A stretch of 64,000 nucleotides of DNA from Oceanicaulis sp. HLUCCA04. Its GTDB lineage: Bacteria; Pseudomonadota; Alphaproteobacteria; Caulobacterales; Maricaulaceae. Location of the stretch: positions 25,722 to 89,721 of the forward strand of contig LJSH01000003.1 in assembly GCA_001314625.1 (NCBI GenBank), given 5' to 3'. Positions 26,601 through 34,260 of the stretch are shown piece by piece. Position 1 is the first letter of the stretch; each line of letters begins with the position of its first letter. The position numbers and the translations under genes were made by a program. The notes below the pieces were generated by a model, which worked only from the letters and a program-made list of their open reading frames with translations, did not search any database and was not told the origin of the DNA.

Positions 26601-28589
26601 GGCCAGGGCCGGGCACAGATCAGTTTCGACATACCGGACTTCAACGGCGAATTGCGCCTGATGGCGGTAGCCTGGTCGGAGTCAGGCATAGGTTCGGCCA
26701 GTCAGCCGCTGACGGTGCGCGACGATGTACCGGCAGAGCTGATCCTGCCGCGGTTCCTCGCTCCGGGCGACACCGCATCGGCAACGCTGACCCTCGATAA
26801 TGTGGATGGCGCGGCCGGCGAGTATGGCGTCGTGGTCAATGCGGACGGGCCTGTCAGCTTTGACGATACGCAGTTCGAGCAAAGCCTGACTGAAGGCCAG
26901 CGGGTTGATCGCGCCGTGCCCCTTTCGGCTGCCGCGTCGCCGGGCATTGTCGATCTGTCGCTAGCCGTTACCGGGCCGGGCGGAGAAACGGTCACGCACG
27001 CCTATCCGATAGAGGTGCGTTCAGCCTTCCTGCCAATGACCTCGATCACGCGGCGGACCTTGCGTCCGGGCGAAAGCTGGCAGCCGCCTGCAGACGCGCT
27101 GTCCGCATTTGCGCCGGGCAGCGGCAGCGTGCAGCTGTCCATTGCGGCCACGCCCATCGATACTGCCGCCATTTACGAGGCTCTGTCGGGCTATCCTTAT
27201 GGATGCACCGAACAGATGGTCAGCCGCGCTCTGCCGTTGCTCTATGCCAGCCAGATGGCCGGGCTGTCCGGGGCTGATGCGCCTGCTGATGCCGATGACG
27301 TCATCCGCAGCGCCGTGGAATCGGTGCTTGCCCGCCAGAGCGAGGATGGGGCCATCGGTCTGTGGCGGATTGGTGATGGCCAGGCTTCGCCCTGGCTTGG
27401 CGCCTATGCAACCGACTTCCTGATGCGCGCCTCAGAGGCCGGATACAGCGTGCCGCGCGCGGCGCTGACGCGCGCGCTCGATGCGCTGGTGCCGGTCGGC
27501 CGCGGTGATCTGTGGCAGGCTTATGGCTATGACTCCGATGTCCCGGACCAGCGCTGGAGCCGGGATACGGCAGACCGTCTCAATCACCGCAGCTCGGCCT
27601 ATGCGTCCTACGTCCTTGCCCGTGCGGGCCGGGGTGACCGGGCGCGCCTGCGCTATCTGCATGACGAACTGCTGGGCCGGATAGAAAGCCCGCTGGCGCG
27701 TGCCCAGATCGGGGCTGGCCTGGCGTCAATCGGCGACCGCGCGCGCGCGGTCAGTGCCTTTGACAGCGCCATTTCTGTACTCGGCTACAACAACTCCGGT
27801 GACTGGTACCAGACGCCGGTGCGCGATCTGGCCGGGGTCACGGCGCTGGTTGCCGAAGCAGGCGTTGAGGACCGGGTGGAGGGGCTGGTGGCGCGTCTTG
27901 CCAGGGATTTGCCGGAAGCCTCACGCATGACCACGCAGGAGCAGGCCCATGTCCTGATGGCCGCGCGGGCGTTCGCCGGCGATGCCGAGGCCCTGTCGCT
28001 GGAATGGGACGGGCAGTCGCTTGAGACCCGCTCGGTGACACTGGATGCCGATGGGCTGGACGAAGGCCGGGAGCTGACCAACCGGGGTGACCAGCCTGTA
28101 TGGGTCACCGCGTTGGCCCGCGGCGTGCCCATGGAGGCGCCGGACAGCGCTGCGGAAGGTGTGTCAGTGGAACGCTCCCTGACAGACCGCCGGGGCAATA
28201 ATGTCGATACCGCCGCGATTCGCCGGGGCGACCAGATCATTATCGCGCTGACCGTCACGCCGGAGCAGACCCGCGCCATGCCGCTGATCGTTGCTGATCT
28301 CCTGCCTGCGGGCTTCGAGATCGAGGGGGTATTACGCCAGAGCGATGCGGGCGACACGGGTCCTTATGCCTTCCTCGGCGATCTGGCGCCCACGCAGGCC
28401 GCAGAAGCGCGCGATGACCGCTTCGTAGCGGCCATCAATACGCGCGGAACCGATCCGGTGCGTGTGGCCTATATGGTCCGCGCCGTAACGCCGGGTGCGT
28501 TTACCCAGCCCGGCACAGTGGTGGAAGACATGTACCGGCCGGACGTGTTCGCGCGCTCTGAAGCTGGCCGGGTTGTCATTCGTCCGTGA
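23679..28589 (+). CDS. Alpha-2-macroglobulin family lipoprotein
   Basis: 1636 aa. The signal sequence ends LAAC, so it is anchored as a lipoprotein, probably in the periplasm. Successive MG-type beta domains (for example GYIWLDRGIYRPGETIHASAM) lead to the thioester segment GCTEQ with Cys1176 and Gln1179, then an all-alpha thioester domain and a C-terminal receptor-like domain. The intact CxEQ means it can covalently trap attacking proteases, as shown for bacterial A2Ms. The start is uncertain: AGGGAGGA lies directly before the ATG at 23679, and GTG 23685 or ATG 23691 have better spacing. The stop overlaps the PBP1C gene, a well-known pairing that links protease defence with peptidoglycan repair. 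Confidence 0.93.
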   Translation: MSVGMFATGVLRKMMVPARGMAVIAGLAGAMVLAACGNDPAPEPSGEGPALESRSAEAPRATPEASSRFEYLRYATDTDGDAPRLCLTFSGPLDPDADYSAYVEVDEPVALDVDGSRLCIGGLSFGQTRTLILREGLPSADGRRLETEERDTLSFASRPAYVGFAGTGVILPRVDADGVAIETVNVDAVRMTVTRVTDRALAFRQITSGFNAASGEWYWLDSEEEPGEAGSPVWQGEMDTPGDANAMTTTVFPLADTIGSLRPGAYFLRAENLAEIDTDRYGEYARAARWLIVTDLAFTAYRGRDGIDAIVRSLQSAEPAAGVEVQLIARSNEVLATARSDERGRVRFGEALVSGREGDAPRLLLAYGPEGDFAVLDLDRAPVDLSAQPVDGRSRAQGADGYIWLDRGIYRPGETIHASAMVRDAEGRALTGRPGTIALYAPNGLAHEEVRFDEAGQAGAVFHDFDLPREAARGRWRLTVSVDGVGEVASQPLSVEDFVPQRVALTLEADTETPIRAGQTRMVDAFARFLYGAPGAGLQLRGTARIQPDPAPFPAYSDFRFGLHDEEFAEEVIDLPDTLSDGQGNAAMPVAPGPVGRDSTLPLRARAVITVEEPGGRAVSDDVRIPYRPRDRYAGIRIAGGDETVRRGDAARLELVAVGPDGAPLALEADWRLIRTDWQYDWYRTDNGEWRWRRSRRVVPIESGVVRLDGESPAEVETPSLDWGDYTLIVSADGEDIASFGFWSGYGGRPEDGESAPDRVRLSGPADAPETGDTATVSIFAPYAGQAELVVATDRVITSRTLEVEEGANTVELPVSEDWGAGAYVMVSVFTPRDPVSRPTPRRAVGVLYMPVNVEDRTFELTLDAPERIEPRERFDFTVTASDGPQREEAWVTVAAVDEGILLLTGFTSPDPESWFFGKAQLDVDLLDDYGRLLDPNQGPAAQVRSGGDEIGAAGLSVVPTRTVALFSGPVRFDGQGRAQISFDIPDFNGELRLMAVAWSESGIGSASQPLTVRDDVPAELILPRFLAPGDTASATLTLDNVDGAAGEYGVVVNADGPVSFDDTQFEQSLTEGQRVDRAVPLSAAASPGIVDLSLAVTGPGGETVTHAYPIEVRSAFLPMTSITRRTLRPGESWQPPADALSAFAPGSGSVQLSIAATPIDTAAIYEALSGYPYGCTEQMVSRALPLLYASQMAGLSGADAPADADDVIRSAVESVLARQSEDGAIGLWRIGDGQASPWLGAYATDFLMRASEAGYSVPRAALTRALDALVPVGRGDLWQAYGYDSDVPDQRWSRDTADRLNHRSSAYASYVLARAGRGDRARLRYLHDELLGRIESPLARAQIGAGLASIGDRARAVSAFDSAISVLGYNNSGDWYQTPVRDLAGVTALVAEAGVEDRVEGLVARLARDLPEASRMTTQEQAHVLMAARAFAGDAEALSLEWDGQSLETRSVTLDADGLDEGRELTNRGDQPVWVTALARGVPMEAPDSAAEGVSVERSLTDRRGNNVDTAAIRRGDQIIIALTVTPEQTRAMPLIVADLLPAGFEIEGVLRQSDAGDTGPYAFLGDLAPTQAAEARDDRFVAAINTRGTDPVRVAYMVRAVTPGAFTQPGTVVEDMYRPDVFARSEAGRVVIRP

Positions 28590-30646
28590 TGGGCACTTGG
28601 CTGACACGCGGGTCCAGGCGGGCGGCGCTGCCGCTCGCCTGCCTTGTGCTGGCCGGCGTCATTCTGGGCGGGCTGGACCGGGCCTTGCCGCCCCCGCCCA
28701 TGCCGGACGTGTCCGCTCTGGTAACAGACCGCGAGGGGCGGCCTTTGCGCGCCTTTCCGGTGGAGGACGGGCGCTGGCGTCTGCCGGTTGATCCGGCACG
28801 CGTCGACCCGGCTTTTCTGGCCGCCCTGATCGAAATCGAGGATCAACGGTTTTTCACCCATGACGGCGTGGACATGCTGGCAATGCTGCGCGCCACGGCC
28901 TCGCTGGCGCGTTCGGGACGGGTCGTTTCGGGTGGGTCCACCATTACCATGCAGACCGCCCGCCTGCTGGAGCCGCGTCCGCGCCGGACCATCCTTGCCA
29001 AGCTTACCGAGATGGTGCGCGCGATCCAGCTGGAGTGGCGCTATTCGAAGGCGGACATTCTTCAAGCCTATCTGACGCTGGCCCCGTATGGCGGCAATCT
29101 GGAAGGCGTGCGCGCGGCCAGCTGGGCGTGGTTCGGGCATGAGCCCGATGTGCTGACCCCTGACGAGATCGCGCTGCTGATCGCCTTGCCGCAAGCTCCC
29201 GAGGCGCGCCGTCCGGACCTGCGCCCTGATGCGGCTGTTGCAGCCAGAGCCCGCCTGCTGGCGCGCATGGAACGCGCCGGGTTGATTAGTGCTGACCGCG
29301 CGGCGGATGCGGCCGAGGAGCCCGCGCCGCAGCGCAGGGCGTTTCCCGCGCTCGCCTGGCATGCGGCTGAACATCTGGCGCGCGCTGGCGGCGAAATCCG
29401 CTCCACGCTCGATATTCGCCTGCAGACCGAGCTGGAGGCGATGATGCGTGAACTCGCCGACAATGCCGGCCCGGATGTGCAGGCATCGGCGCTGGTCGTC
29501 TCGCTCGACGGGCGCGAGGTGCGCGCCGCTGTCGGGTCTGCCGGTCGGGACCGGGCCGGTGGCTGGATCGATCTGACGCGGCGTAACCGCTCGCCGGGCT
29601 CCGTGCTCAAACCCTTCATCTACGGGCTGGCGTTTGAAGACGGGCTGGCCGGACCGGGCACGCGCATCGCCGATCTGCCGCGCCGCTTTTCCGATTATAA
29701 TCCTGAGAATTTTGATCGCACATTCCGCGGCGATGTGACGATTGCCGAGGCGCTCCAGCACTCGCTCAACGTGCCAGCCGTCCAGGTCCTTGATGCCGTC
29801 GGGGCCAATCGCTTTCTGGCCGCGCTCAGCTTTGCCGGCGGCAGGGCAATTGTTCCGCGTTCGCGCGAGGGAGATGCGGGTCTTGCCATTGCGCTGGGCG
29901 GGCTCGGGATTACGGCGCAGGAGGTTGCGGTCATGTTTGCCGCGCTGGGCGCAGGCGGCGAGGCGCTGCCGCTGGCATGGACGTCCGAGGCGGCCGAGGC
30001 CAACCGGACGGCCAGCGGGTATAGCCTTCTGAGCGAACAGTCCGCTTCAACGCTGCTGGATGTCCTGCAGCGCTCACCCGCCCCGCCGGGGCGCATGCCG
30101 GCCCGGCTGACGGCCGGCGCACCTGCCATCGCCTATAAGACGGGCACCTCTTACGGATTTCGCGATGCGTGGGCCGCCGGTGTGTCCGGCAATTACGCGG
30201 TTGTGGTCTGGGTGGGTCAGGCCGACGGTGCGCCGCGCCCCGGTGAGACCGGACGCCGGGCTGCGCTGCCTGCCCTTTTCGACGTGTTCGACCGGATCGC
30301 CCGGCGAGACCCTTCCGGTATTGCACCACTGCCCGGGCCTGCTTCCAGTGCCAGTCCCGCCGGACCGCTGGCCCGGTTTGAACCGGGCGTGCGCGGGCCC
30401 GACATCGTGTTTCCGCCGGATGGCGCCGAGGTGTGGGCCGACGGGCCGGAGCGCCGCTTTGCGCTGTCTGCGCGCGGGACGGGACGCTTGCGCTGGTATC
30501 AGCGCGGGGTGCCGCTGGCCACAGATGCAGGTGGCCAGTTCCTCTGGCAACCTGACGGGCCAGGCTTTTACGAGCTCACCGTCGTCGATGAGGCAGGCCG
30601 CAGCGCGCGCACCCGTGTCAGAGTGCGCACGCCTGACCCGTCCTGA
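28589..30646 (+). CDS. pbpC: Penicillin-binding protein 1C
   Basis: 685 aa. An N-terminal membrane anchor precedes a GT51 glycosyltransferase domain with EDQRFFTHDGVD, GGSTITMQ and ILQAYLTLAPYGGN. The transpeptidase domain has SVLK (active Ser in SPGSVLKPF), the SLN motif in ALQHSLNVP and KTGTS. A C-terminal beta domain of PBP1C type (~100 residues) closes the protein. It polymerises and probably cross-links peptidoglycan at the outer face of the inner membrane. ATG at 28589 shares one base with the macroglobulin stop, so translation is coupled. In this family the transpeptidase can be weakly active, but all three motifs are intact here. Confidence 0.95.
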   Translation: MGTWLTRGSRRAALPLACLVLAGVILGGLDRALPPPPMPDVSALVTDREGRPLRAFPVEDGRWRLPVDPARVDPAFLAALIEIEDQRFFTHDGVDMLAMLRATASLARSGRVVSGGSTITMQTARLLEPRPRRTILAKLTEMVRAIQLEWRYSKADILQAYLTLAPYGGNLEGVRAASWAWFGHEPDVLTPDEIALLIALPQAPEARRPDLRPDAAVAARARLLARMERAGLISADRAADAAEEPAPQRRAFPALAWHAAEHLARAGGEIRSTLDIRLQTELEAMMRELADNAGPDVQASALVVSLDGREVRAAVGSAGRDRAGGWIDLTRRNRSPGSVLKPFIYGLAFEDGLAGPGTRIADLPRRFSDYNPENFDRTFRGDVTIAEALQHSLNVPAVQVLDAVGANRFLAALSFAGGRAIVPRSREGDAGLAIALGGLGITAQEVAVMFAALGAGGEALPLAWTSEAAEANRTASGYSLLSEQSASTLLDVLQRSPAPPGRMPARLTAGAPAIAYKTGTSYGFRDAWAAGVSGNYAVVVWVGQADGAPRPGETGRRAALPALFDVFDRIARRDPSGIAPLPGPASSASPAGPLARFEPGVRGPDIVFPPDGAEVWADGPERRFALSARGTGRLRWYQRGVPLATDAGGQFLWQPDGPGFYELTVVDEAGRSARTRVRVRTPDPS

Positions 30647-30654
30647 TTGCTCAG

Positions 30655-31257
30655 CTAATGACCGCCATACCAGTAAAGCGAGGTATTGCGGATGCGGTCC
30701 CCGCCCACCTCGATACCGCCAGTGAAGGCAGGCCGTTCGGTATCCTCTGCCCTGACCACATCGCCATGCAGCGTGCCGTCAATGATCACGTCGCCGAGTT
30801 CGGGGTCAGTACCCCGGAAGGTGAAGGCCCCGTCCTCAATCCGGTAATAGTCGGCGCGCACGCGCGTCGACACGGTGTGGAATTCCTGCCCAAGCTCGTT
30901 TGTGGCCGTCGGGCTGCTGATATCCTCAAAGTCGACGAAGACAGGGCCAAAGGGCATGGCGTCACGGCGGCCGCCGGCCTCCCACGCCTCGAACTCGAAG
31001 TCCGGCGCAATGCTGACATGGTGAAGACGCCAATTGCCAAACTGCAAGCCGCCCTGCGGCATGTAAAAGCCATAAGCGTCGAAATTCTGCTCGCGGGTAG
31101 AGACCTCTTCCTGTGCGCCGCTATCAGTTTGGGCAGCCGGTGTGGTGGCGGCCTCTTGGACATCGACCCAGCCGGCCCCGTTGTCCTCGCATGCTGCGAG
31201 CCCTGTCAGGGTAACAGAGCCCACACTTGCTACCAGTAGTCTGGAAATGCTGATCAT
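30655..31257 (-). CDS. Hypothetical lipoprotein
   Basis: 200 aa. The N-terminus is a lipoprotein signal ending LAAC (Cys near 23), followed by a low-complexity Thr/Ala/Gln linker of ~30 residues and a globular part rich in aromatic and acidic residues (FGPVFVDFED, YRIEDGAFTFRG, VIIDGTLHG). I do not recognise a family. It is convergent with pbpC, 8 bases from its stop. The next 135 bases upstream, before rsmI on the other strand, hold its promoter but no motif I can name. Confidence 0.65.
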   Translation of the reverse strand: MISISRLLVASVGSVTLTGLAACEDNGAGWVDVQEAATTPAAQTDSGAQEEVSTREQNFDAYGFYMPQGGLQFGNWRLHHVSIAPDFEFEAWEAGGRRDAMPFGPVFVDFEDISSPTATNELGQEFHTVSTRVRADYYRIEDGAFTFRGTDPELGDVIIDGTLHGDVVRAEDTERPAFTGGIEVGGDRIRNTSLYWYGGH

Positions 31258-31392
31258 CGCATCTTTCCTTTCATCGGCATTTTTTCGTCTCCCCAGTTTT
31301 CGTCTCCCAGCGTCGACAGGTTAATAGGCCCGTGCGCAATCTGAAAGTGCGTACTGGCCAGAAACGCGCAATACGCTCTAGAACGCTGCATC

Positions 31393-32157
31393 ATGAGCGC
31401 GAGCGCCAATCTTGAAACCCCCCATGAAGGCCCCCGGCTCTGGCTTGTCGGCACGCCTATCGGCAATCTGGAAGACCTGCCGCCACGGGCTGCGCGCATT
31501 CTCGGCGAGGTCAGCGTCATTGCGTGTGAGGATACCCGCACAACGCGCCGCCTGCTGGACCTGACAGGCATCACGCCGCCGCGCCTGATCGCCTGCCATG
31601 ACCATAACGAGCAGAGCAGCGCGGCGGGGATCGTGAAGCTGCTTGAGCAGGGCGAAAGCGTTGCTCTGGTCAGCGATGCCGGCATGCCCGCCATTTCCGA
31701 TCCCGGCTACCGGGTGGTGCGCGCCGTGATCGAGGCGGGTTTCGAGGTCAGCGCGGTACCCGGCCCGTCCTCGGTCCTCATGGCGCTGGCGGTCTCCGGC
31801 CTGCCGACCGACCGTTTTACCTTTCTGGGGTTTGCGCCGCGCAAAAGTGGCAAACGCCAGCGCTGGCTGGAGCCGTTCGTCAGTGATCCGGCCACTTTGA
31901 TCATCATGGAAAGTACGCAGCGTCTGGCAGAGACATTGGCCGATGCCGCGCAGATTCTGGGTGAGCGCCAGGGCGCGGTGGCGTTCGAGCTGACCAAGGC
32001 GTTCGAGCGCGTGCATCGCGGCACGCTCGGCGATCTCGCCGCGCGCTATGGCGAGCCGCCGCTGGGCGAGGCGGTGATCGTGATTGCCGGGGCGGTGGTG
32101 GTGCGCGAGAAGGTCAATAAATACACGCCCGATGGCGGCAAGAAGAAACGCGCTTAA
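31393..32157 (+). CDS. rsmI: 16S rRNA (cytidine(1402)-2'-O)-methyltransferase
   Basis: 254 aa. RsmI methylates the 2'-OH of C1402 in the decoding centre using S-adenosylmethionine. Family signatures are VGTPIGNLEDLP at the N-terminus, CEDTR, LVSDAGMPAISDPG and the PGPSS motif, with LGFAPRK further on. The length is slightly below the ~280 aa of many homologues, because the C-terminal tail is short and basic (GGKKKRA). In many alphaproteobacteria rsmI is followed by an endonuclease-like YraN gene; here it is followed by a repeat-rich gap instead. Confidence 0.93.
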   Translation: MSASANLETPHEGPRLWLVGTPIGNLEDLPPRAARILGEVSVIACEDTRTTRRLLDLTGITPPRLIACHDHNEQSSAAGIVKLLEQGESVALVSDAGMPAISDPGYRVVRAVIEAGFEVSAVPGPSSVLMALAVSGLPTDRFTFLGFAPRKSGKRQRWLEPFVSDPATLIIMESTQRLAETLADAAQILGERQGAVAFELTKAFERVHRGTLGDLAARYGEPPLGEAVIVIAGAVVVREKVNKYTPDGGKKKRA

Positions 32158-32162
32158 TGCCA

Positions 32163-32294
32163 CGTTTTCTCCCCCGCTTGCGGGCGGGGTGAGAAGCAAG
32201 GCTTCGAACACGCGAAGTGGCGAGGGGGCTATGTATAAAGGCTCCCCCCCTCCGTCTCGCTGGCGCTCGCCACCTCCCCCGTAAACGGGGGAGG
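32163..32294. repeat. REP-like intergenic hairpin element
   Basis: The 177-base gap between rsmI and the convergent COQ9 gene is packed with inverted repeats. The best is CCTCCCCCG-TAAA-CGGGGGAGG at 32273-32294, a perfect 9-bp stem. A weaker one near 32166-32190 pairs CTCCCCCGC with GCGGGGTGAG. It has no T-run after the stem, so it is more like an extragenic palindromic repeat than a standard terminator, although it may act as one for both genes. Confidence 0.5.
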
Positions 32295-32334
32295 AAAAGG
32301 ATGGGCCGTCCGGAATTTCAATAATGCGTTGTTG

Positions 32335-33009
32335 CTACCGCGTGCCGTAACGCATTTTCGCCGCCATGGCGGCAAGATCGGGCAGACGGGCGAGCTGTTT
32401 GTTGACGCGCGCCTTCACCTTTTCAAACTCCATGACATTGGCGATGCGCCGGTCGAGAAAGGCATGGGTGTCCGGCTTTTCGGCGTCTGCCTCAGCGAGC
32501 CAGATGGCCAGAGTGGACGTCCATACACCGGTCAGAATTGCGCGCTTGGAATACCAGTTGGCATCGGTGGAGGTGTCGCCGATGGCCCGCCACAACATGT
32601 CAGACGTGTTCCAGGCAAGTTCGGCTCCGGTGGCAATGCCATCGGGCAGGAGCAGCCGTGCGCGGGCGCGCGCCAGAGCGTCTTCGTGGCCACGGCCCGC
32701 TTCAAGGCGCAGCAGGACAGCACGGCGGATGCGCTCGCGAATCTTCGCGGGCGATTCGCCCGTTGAAATCGCGTCCCGGGCGCGTGCATCCATGTCGCGC
32801 CACCAGAACACGATCAGGCTGAGCACGCCGTCCGGGCAGTAGAGCGCGGCCTCGTCTGCGCTCATCCGCGCATCACGCGCGGCCAGCCGGAGCAGCGCGC
32901 CTGACCAACCCTCGAACGGCACATGCGGCAAGGCAGCGTCAAGCAGCCGGGCGCGGGCGGCGTCCGCGCGCGAGCGATTGGGCCGGGTGGAGGTGCTTTG
33001 TGTGCTCAT
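32335..33009 (-). CDS. COQ9 family protein
   Basis: 224 aa from the ATG at 33009 (MSTQSTSTRP). COQ9 is a TetR-fold lipid-binding protein that helps ubiquinone ring hydroxylation. The N-terminal half resembles a TetR helix-turn-helix fold without a good recognition helix, and the C-terminal half has the aromatic AIWLAEADAEKPDTHAFLDRR stretch common to the family. The bacterial family was originally named for being transcribed divergently from rpsU, which is the arrangement here. The acidic, Trp-containing C-terminal part is typical. Confidence 0.85.
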   Translation of the reverse strand: MSTQSTSTRPNRSRADAARARLLDAALPHVPFEGWSGALLRLAARDARMSADEAALYCPDGVLSLIVFWWRDMDARARDAISTGESPAKIRERIRRAVLLRLEAGRGHEDALARARARLLLPDGIATGAELAWNTSDMLWRAIGDTSTDANWYSKRAILTGVWTSTLAIWLAEADAEKPDTHAFLDRRIANVMEFEKVKARVNKQLARLPDLAAMAAKMRYGTR

Positions 33010-33223
33010 GGGGTTTAATGTAGTGCGAAATTGTGTGCGCGTCATCGCGTCAGCATGCCGCGATGCGTATGGACACCAGCGGCTGGCTCTGGTAACACCC
33101 GCGCCTCATCGCAAAGTTTCCGGCGGAACAGGCGATCTAGAACCGCACTGTTACGCCTTTTCGTGTTAGAGTTTTGGGTGACCGGCCAGACCGGACCCGT
33201 TGCAGGACCTGGGAGAGTAAGTC

Positions 33224-33457
33224 ATCGTTCAGATCGTCGTGCGCGATAACAATGTCGAGCAAGCGCTCAAGGCATTGAAAAAGAAAATGCAGCGGGAAGG
33301 TACTTTCCGCGAGATGAAGCGCCGCAACCATTACGAGAAGCCGTCTGAAAAGCGCGCCCGCCAGAAGGCGGAGGCGATCCGCCGCGCCCGCAAGCTGGCC
33401 CGCAAACGCGCCCAGCGCGAAGGCCTGCTGCCGCGTACGGCAACGGCTCGCCGCTAG
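33224..33457 (+). CDS. rpsU: 30S ribosomal protein bS21, apparent ATC start
   Basis: 77 aa. The sequence [20 protein letters not shown] with a basic C-terminal tail is bS21. The family starts MVQIVV, and the codon at the Met position here is ATC (33224-33226). GGGAGAG at 33211-33217 is 6 bases upstream of it, and TAA at 33218-33220 closes the frame just before. The only conventional start nearby is GTG at 33239, which would delete five conserved residues and leave a 21-base spacing. bS21 helps mRNA start selection on the 30S subunit. A strong terminator follows, so it is probably monocistronic. Confidence 0.85.
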   Translation: MVQIVVRDNNVEQALKALKKKMQREGTFREMKRRNHYEKPSEKRARQKAEAIRRARKLARKRAQREGLLPRTATARR

Positions 33458-33493
33458 TAGGCAGCGCGCGTCCTTCGGGACAGCGAAATTTCA

Positions 33494-33524
33494 CGCCGCG
33501 CCGGATGTTCCGGCGCGGCGTTTT
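33494..33524 (+). terminator. Rho-independent terminator of rpsU
   Basis: A perfect 12-bp GC-rich stem (CGCCGCGCCGGA / TCCGGCGCGGCG) with a 3-base loop is followed by TTTT. It lies 36 bases after the rpsU stop and just before the end of the convergent YgjP-like gene. Confidence 0.85.
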
Positions 33525-33530
33525 GCGTTG

Positions 33531-34253
33531 TCAGTACGCGTATCCGGGCGGCGTACGCTCGCGCATCGAACGGCGGCGGGCCTTGTGATCGGGCATGAGG
33601 CGATCCAGCAAGGCATAGAAGCGCGCTGAATGGTTCATCTCGATGAGATGGCAAGCCTCATGGGCGCAGACATAGTCGATCTCGCTTTCAGGAAAGGCGA
33701 TCAGCCGGACATTCATGCGGATCACGCCGTCAGATGAACAACTGCCCCAGCGAGATTCCTGAGCGCGCACCTTTACCGCCGGTGCGTCCAAGCCCAGCGC
33801 CTGCGCATAGGCGGCGATGCGCGGCGCGTAACAGGCAAGGGCTGTATCGGCCCGCCAGCGTTTCACAGCCCTGAAGACCGTGGCGGTACGCAAAGCCGGA
33901 TCGAGGCGTTCGTCGACCTGTACCAGCAAATGATCATCGTGGACGCTGATGAGCGTGCGCGCACGGGCATGCGGTTCAATCTGTACGGCCAGTTCCCGGC
34001 CGAGATAGCCAATGGTTTCGCCCGGCGCGCCGGTAAACTCCGGTCGCGCCCGGGCGCTCCATTTTTCGAGCCTGGGCAATATCCAGCCTGCCCGGTCTCG
34101 CGCCACCCGGTCGGCTTCGACGGCCGGGGTGCGCTGGGGCAGGGTGATCACAAGCCCGTCTGCATCGATACGCAGACCTATCGTGCGCCGGCGGGAATGC
34201 CGTACCCGATAGCTGACCTCCGTGCCTGCCAGATCGACGATACGGGTCTGCAT
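33531..34253 (-). CDS. YgjP-like zinc metallopeptidase (DUF45)
   Basis: 240 aa. The C-terminal half has the DUF45/M48-like motif HEACHLIEMNHSARFY, where the two His of H-x-x-x-H and a following acidic residue would bind zinc. QESRWGSCSS upstream is the other family hallmark. The N-terminal half is a beta-rich domain (RRTIGLRIDADGLVITLP). No signal peptide is present, so it should be cytoplasmic; the biological role of the family is poorly known. It is the last gene of a minus-strand series, 7 bases after the penicillin acylase gene. Confidence 0.85.
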   Translation of the reverse strand: MQTRIVDLAGTEVSYRVRHSRRRTIGLRIDADGLVITLPQRTPAVEADRVARDRAGWILPRLEKWSARARPEFTGAPGETIGYLGRELAVQIEPHARARTLISVHDDHLLVQVDERLDPALRTATVFRAVKRWRADTALACYAPRIAAYAQALGLDAPAVKVRAQESRWGSCSSDGVIRMNVRLIAFPESEIDYVCAHEACHLIEMNHSARFYALLDRLMPDHKARRRSMRERTPPGYAY

Positions 34254-34260
34254 AGCTTTC

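Noticed and set aside
28469..29761. Minus-strand 430-residue frame over pbpC
   Set aside because: Antisense to the glycosyltransferase and transpeptidase motifs of pbpC.
33239..33457. rpsU starting at GTG 33239
   Set aside because: It would remove five conserved residues and leave a 21-base gap to the only ribosome binding site; kept as an alternative in the finding on the ATC start.
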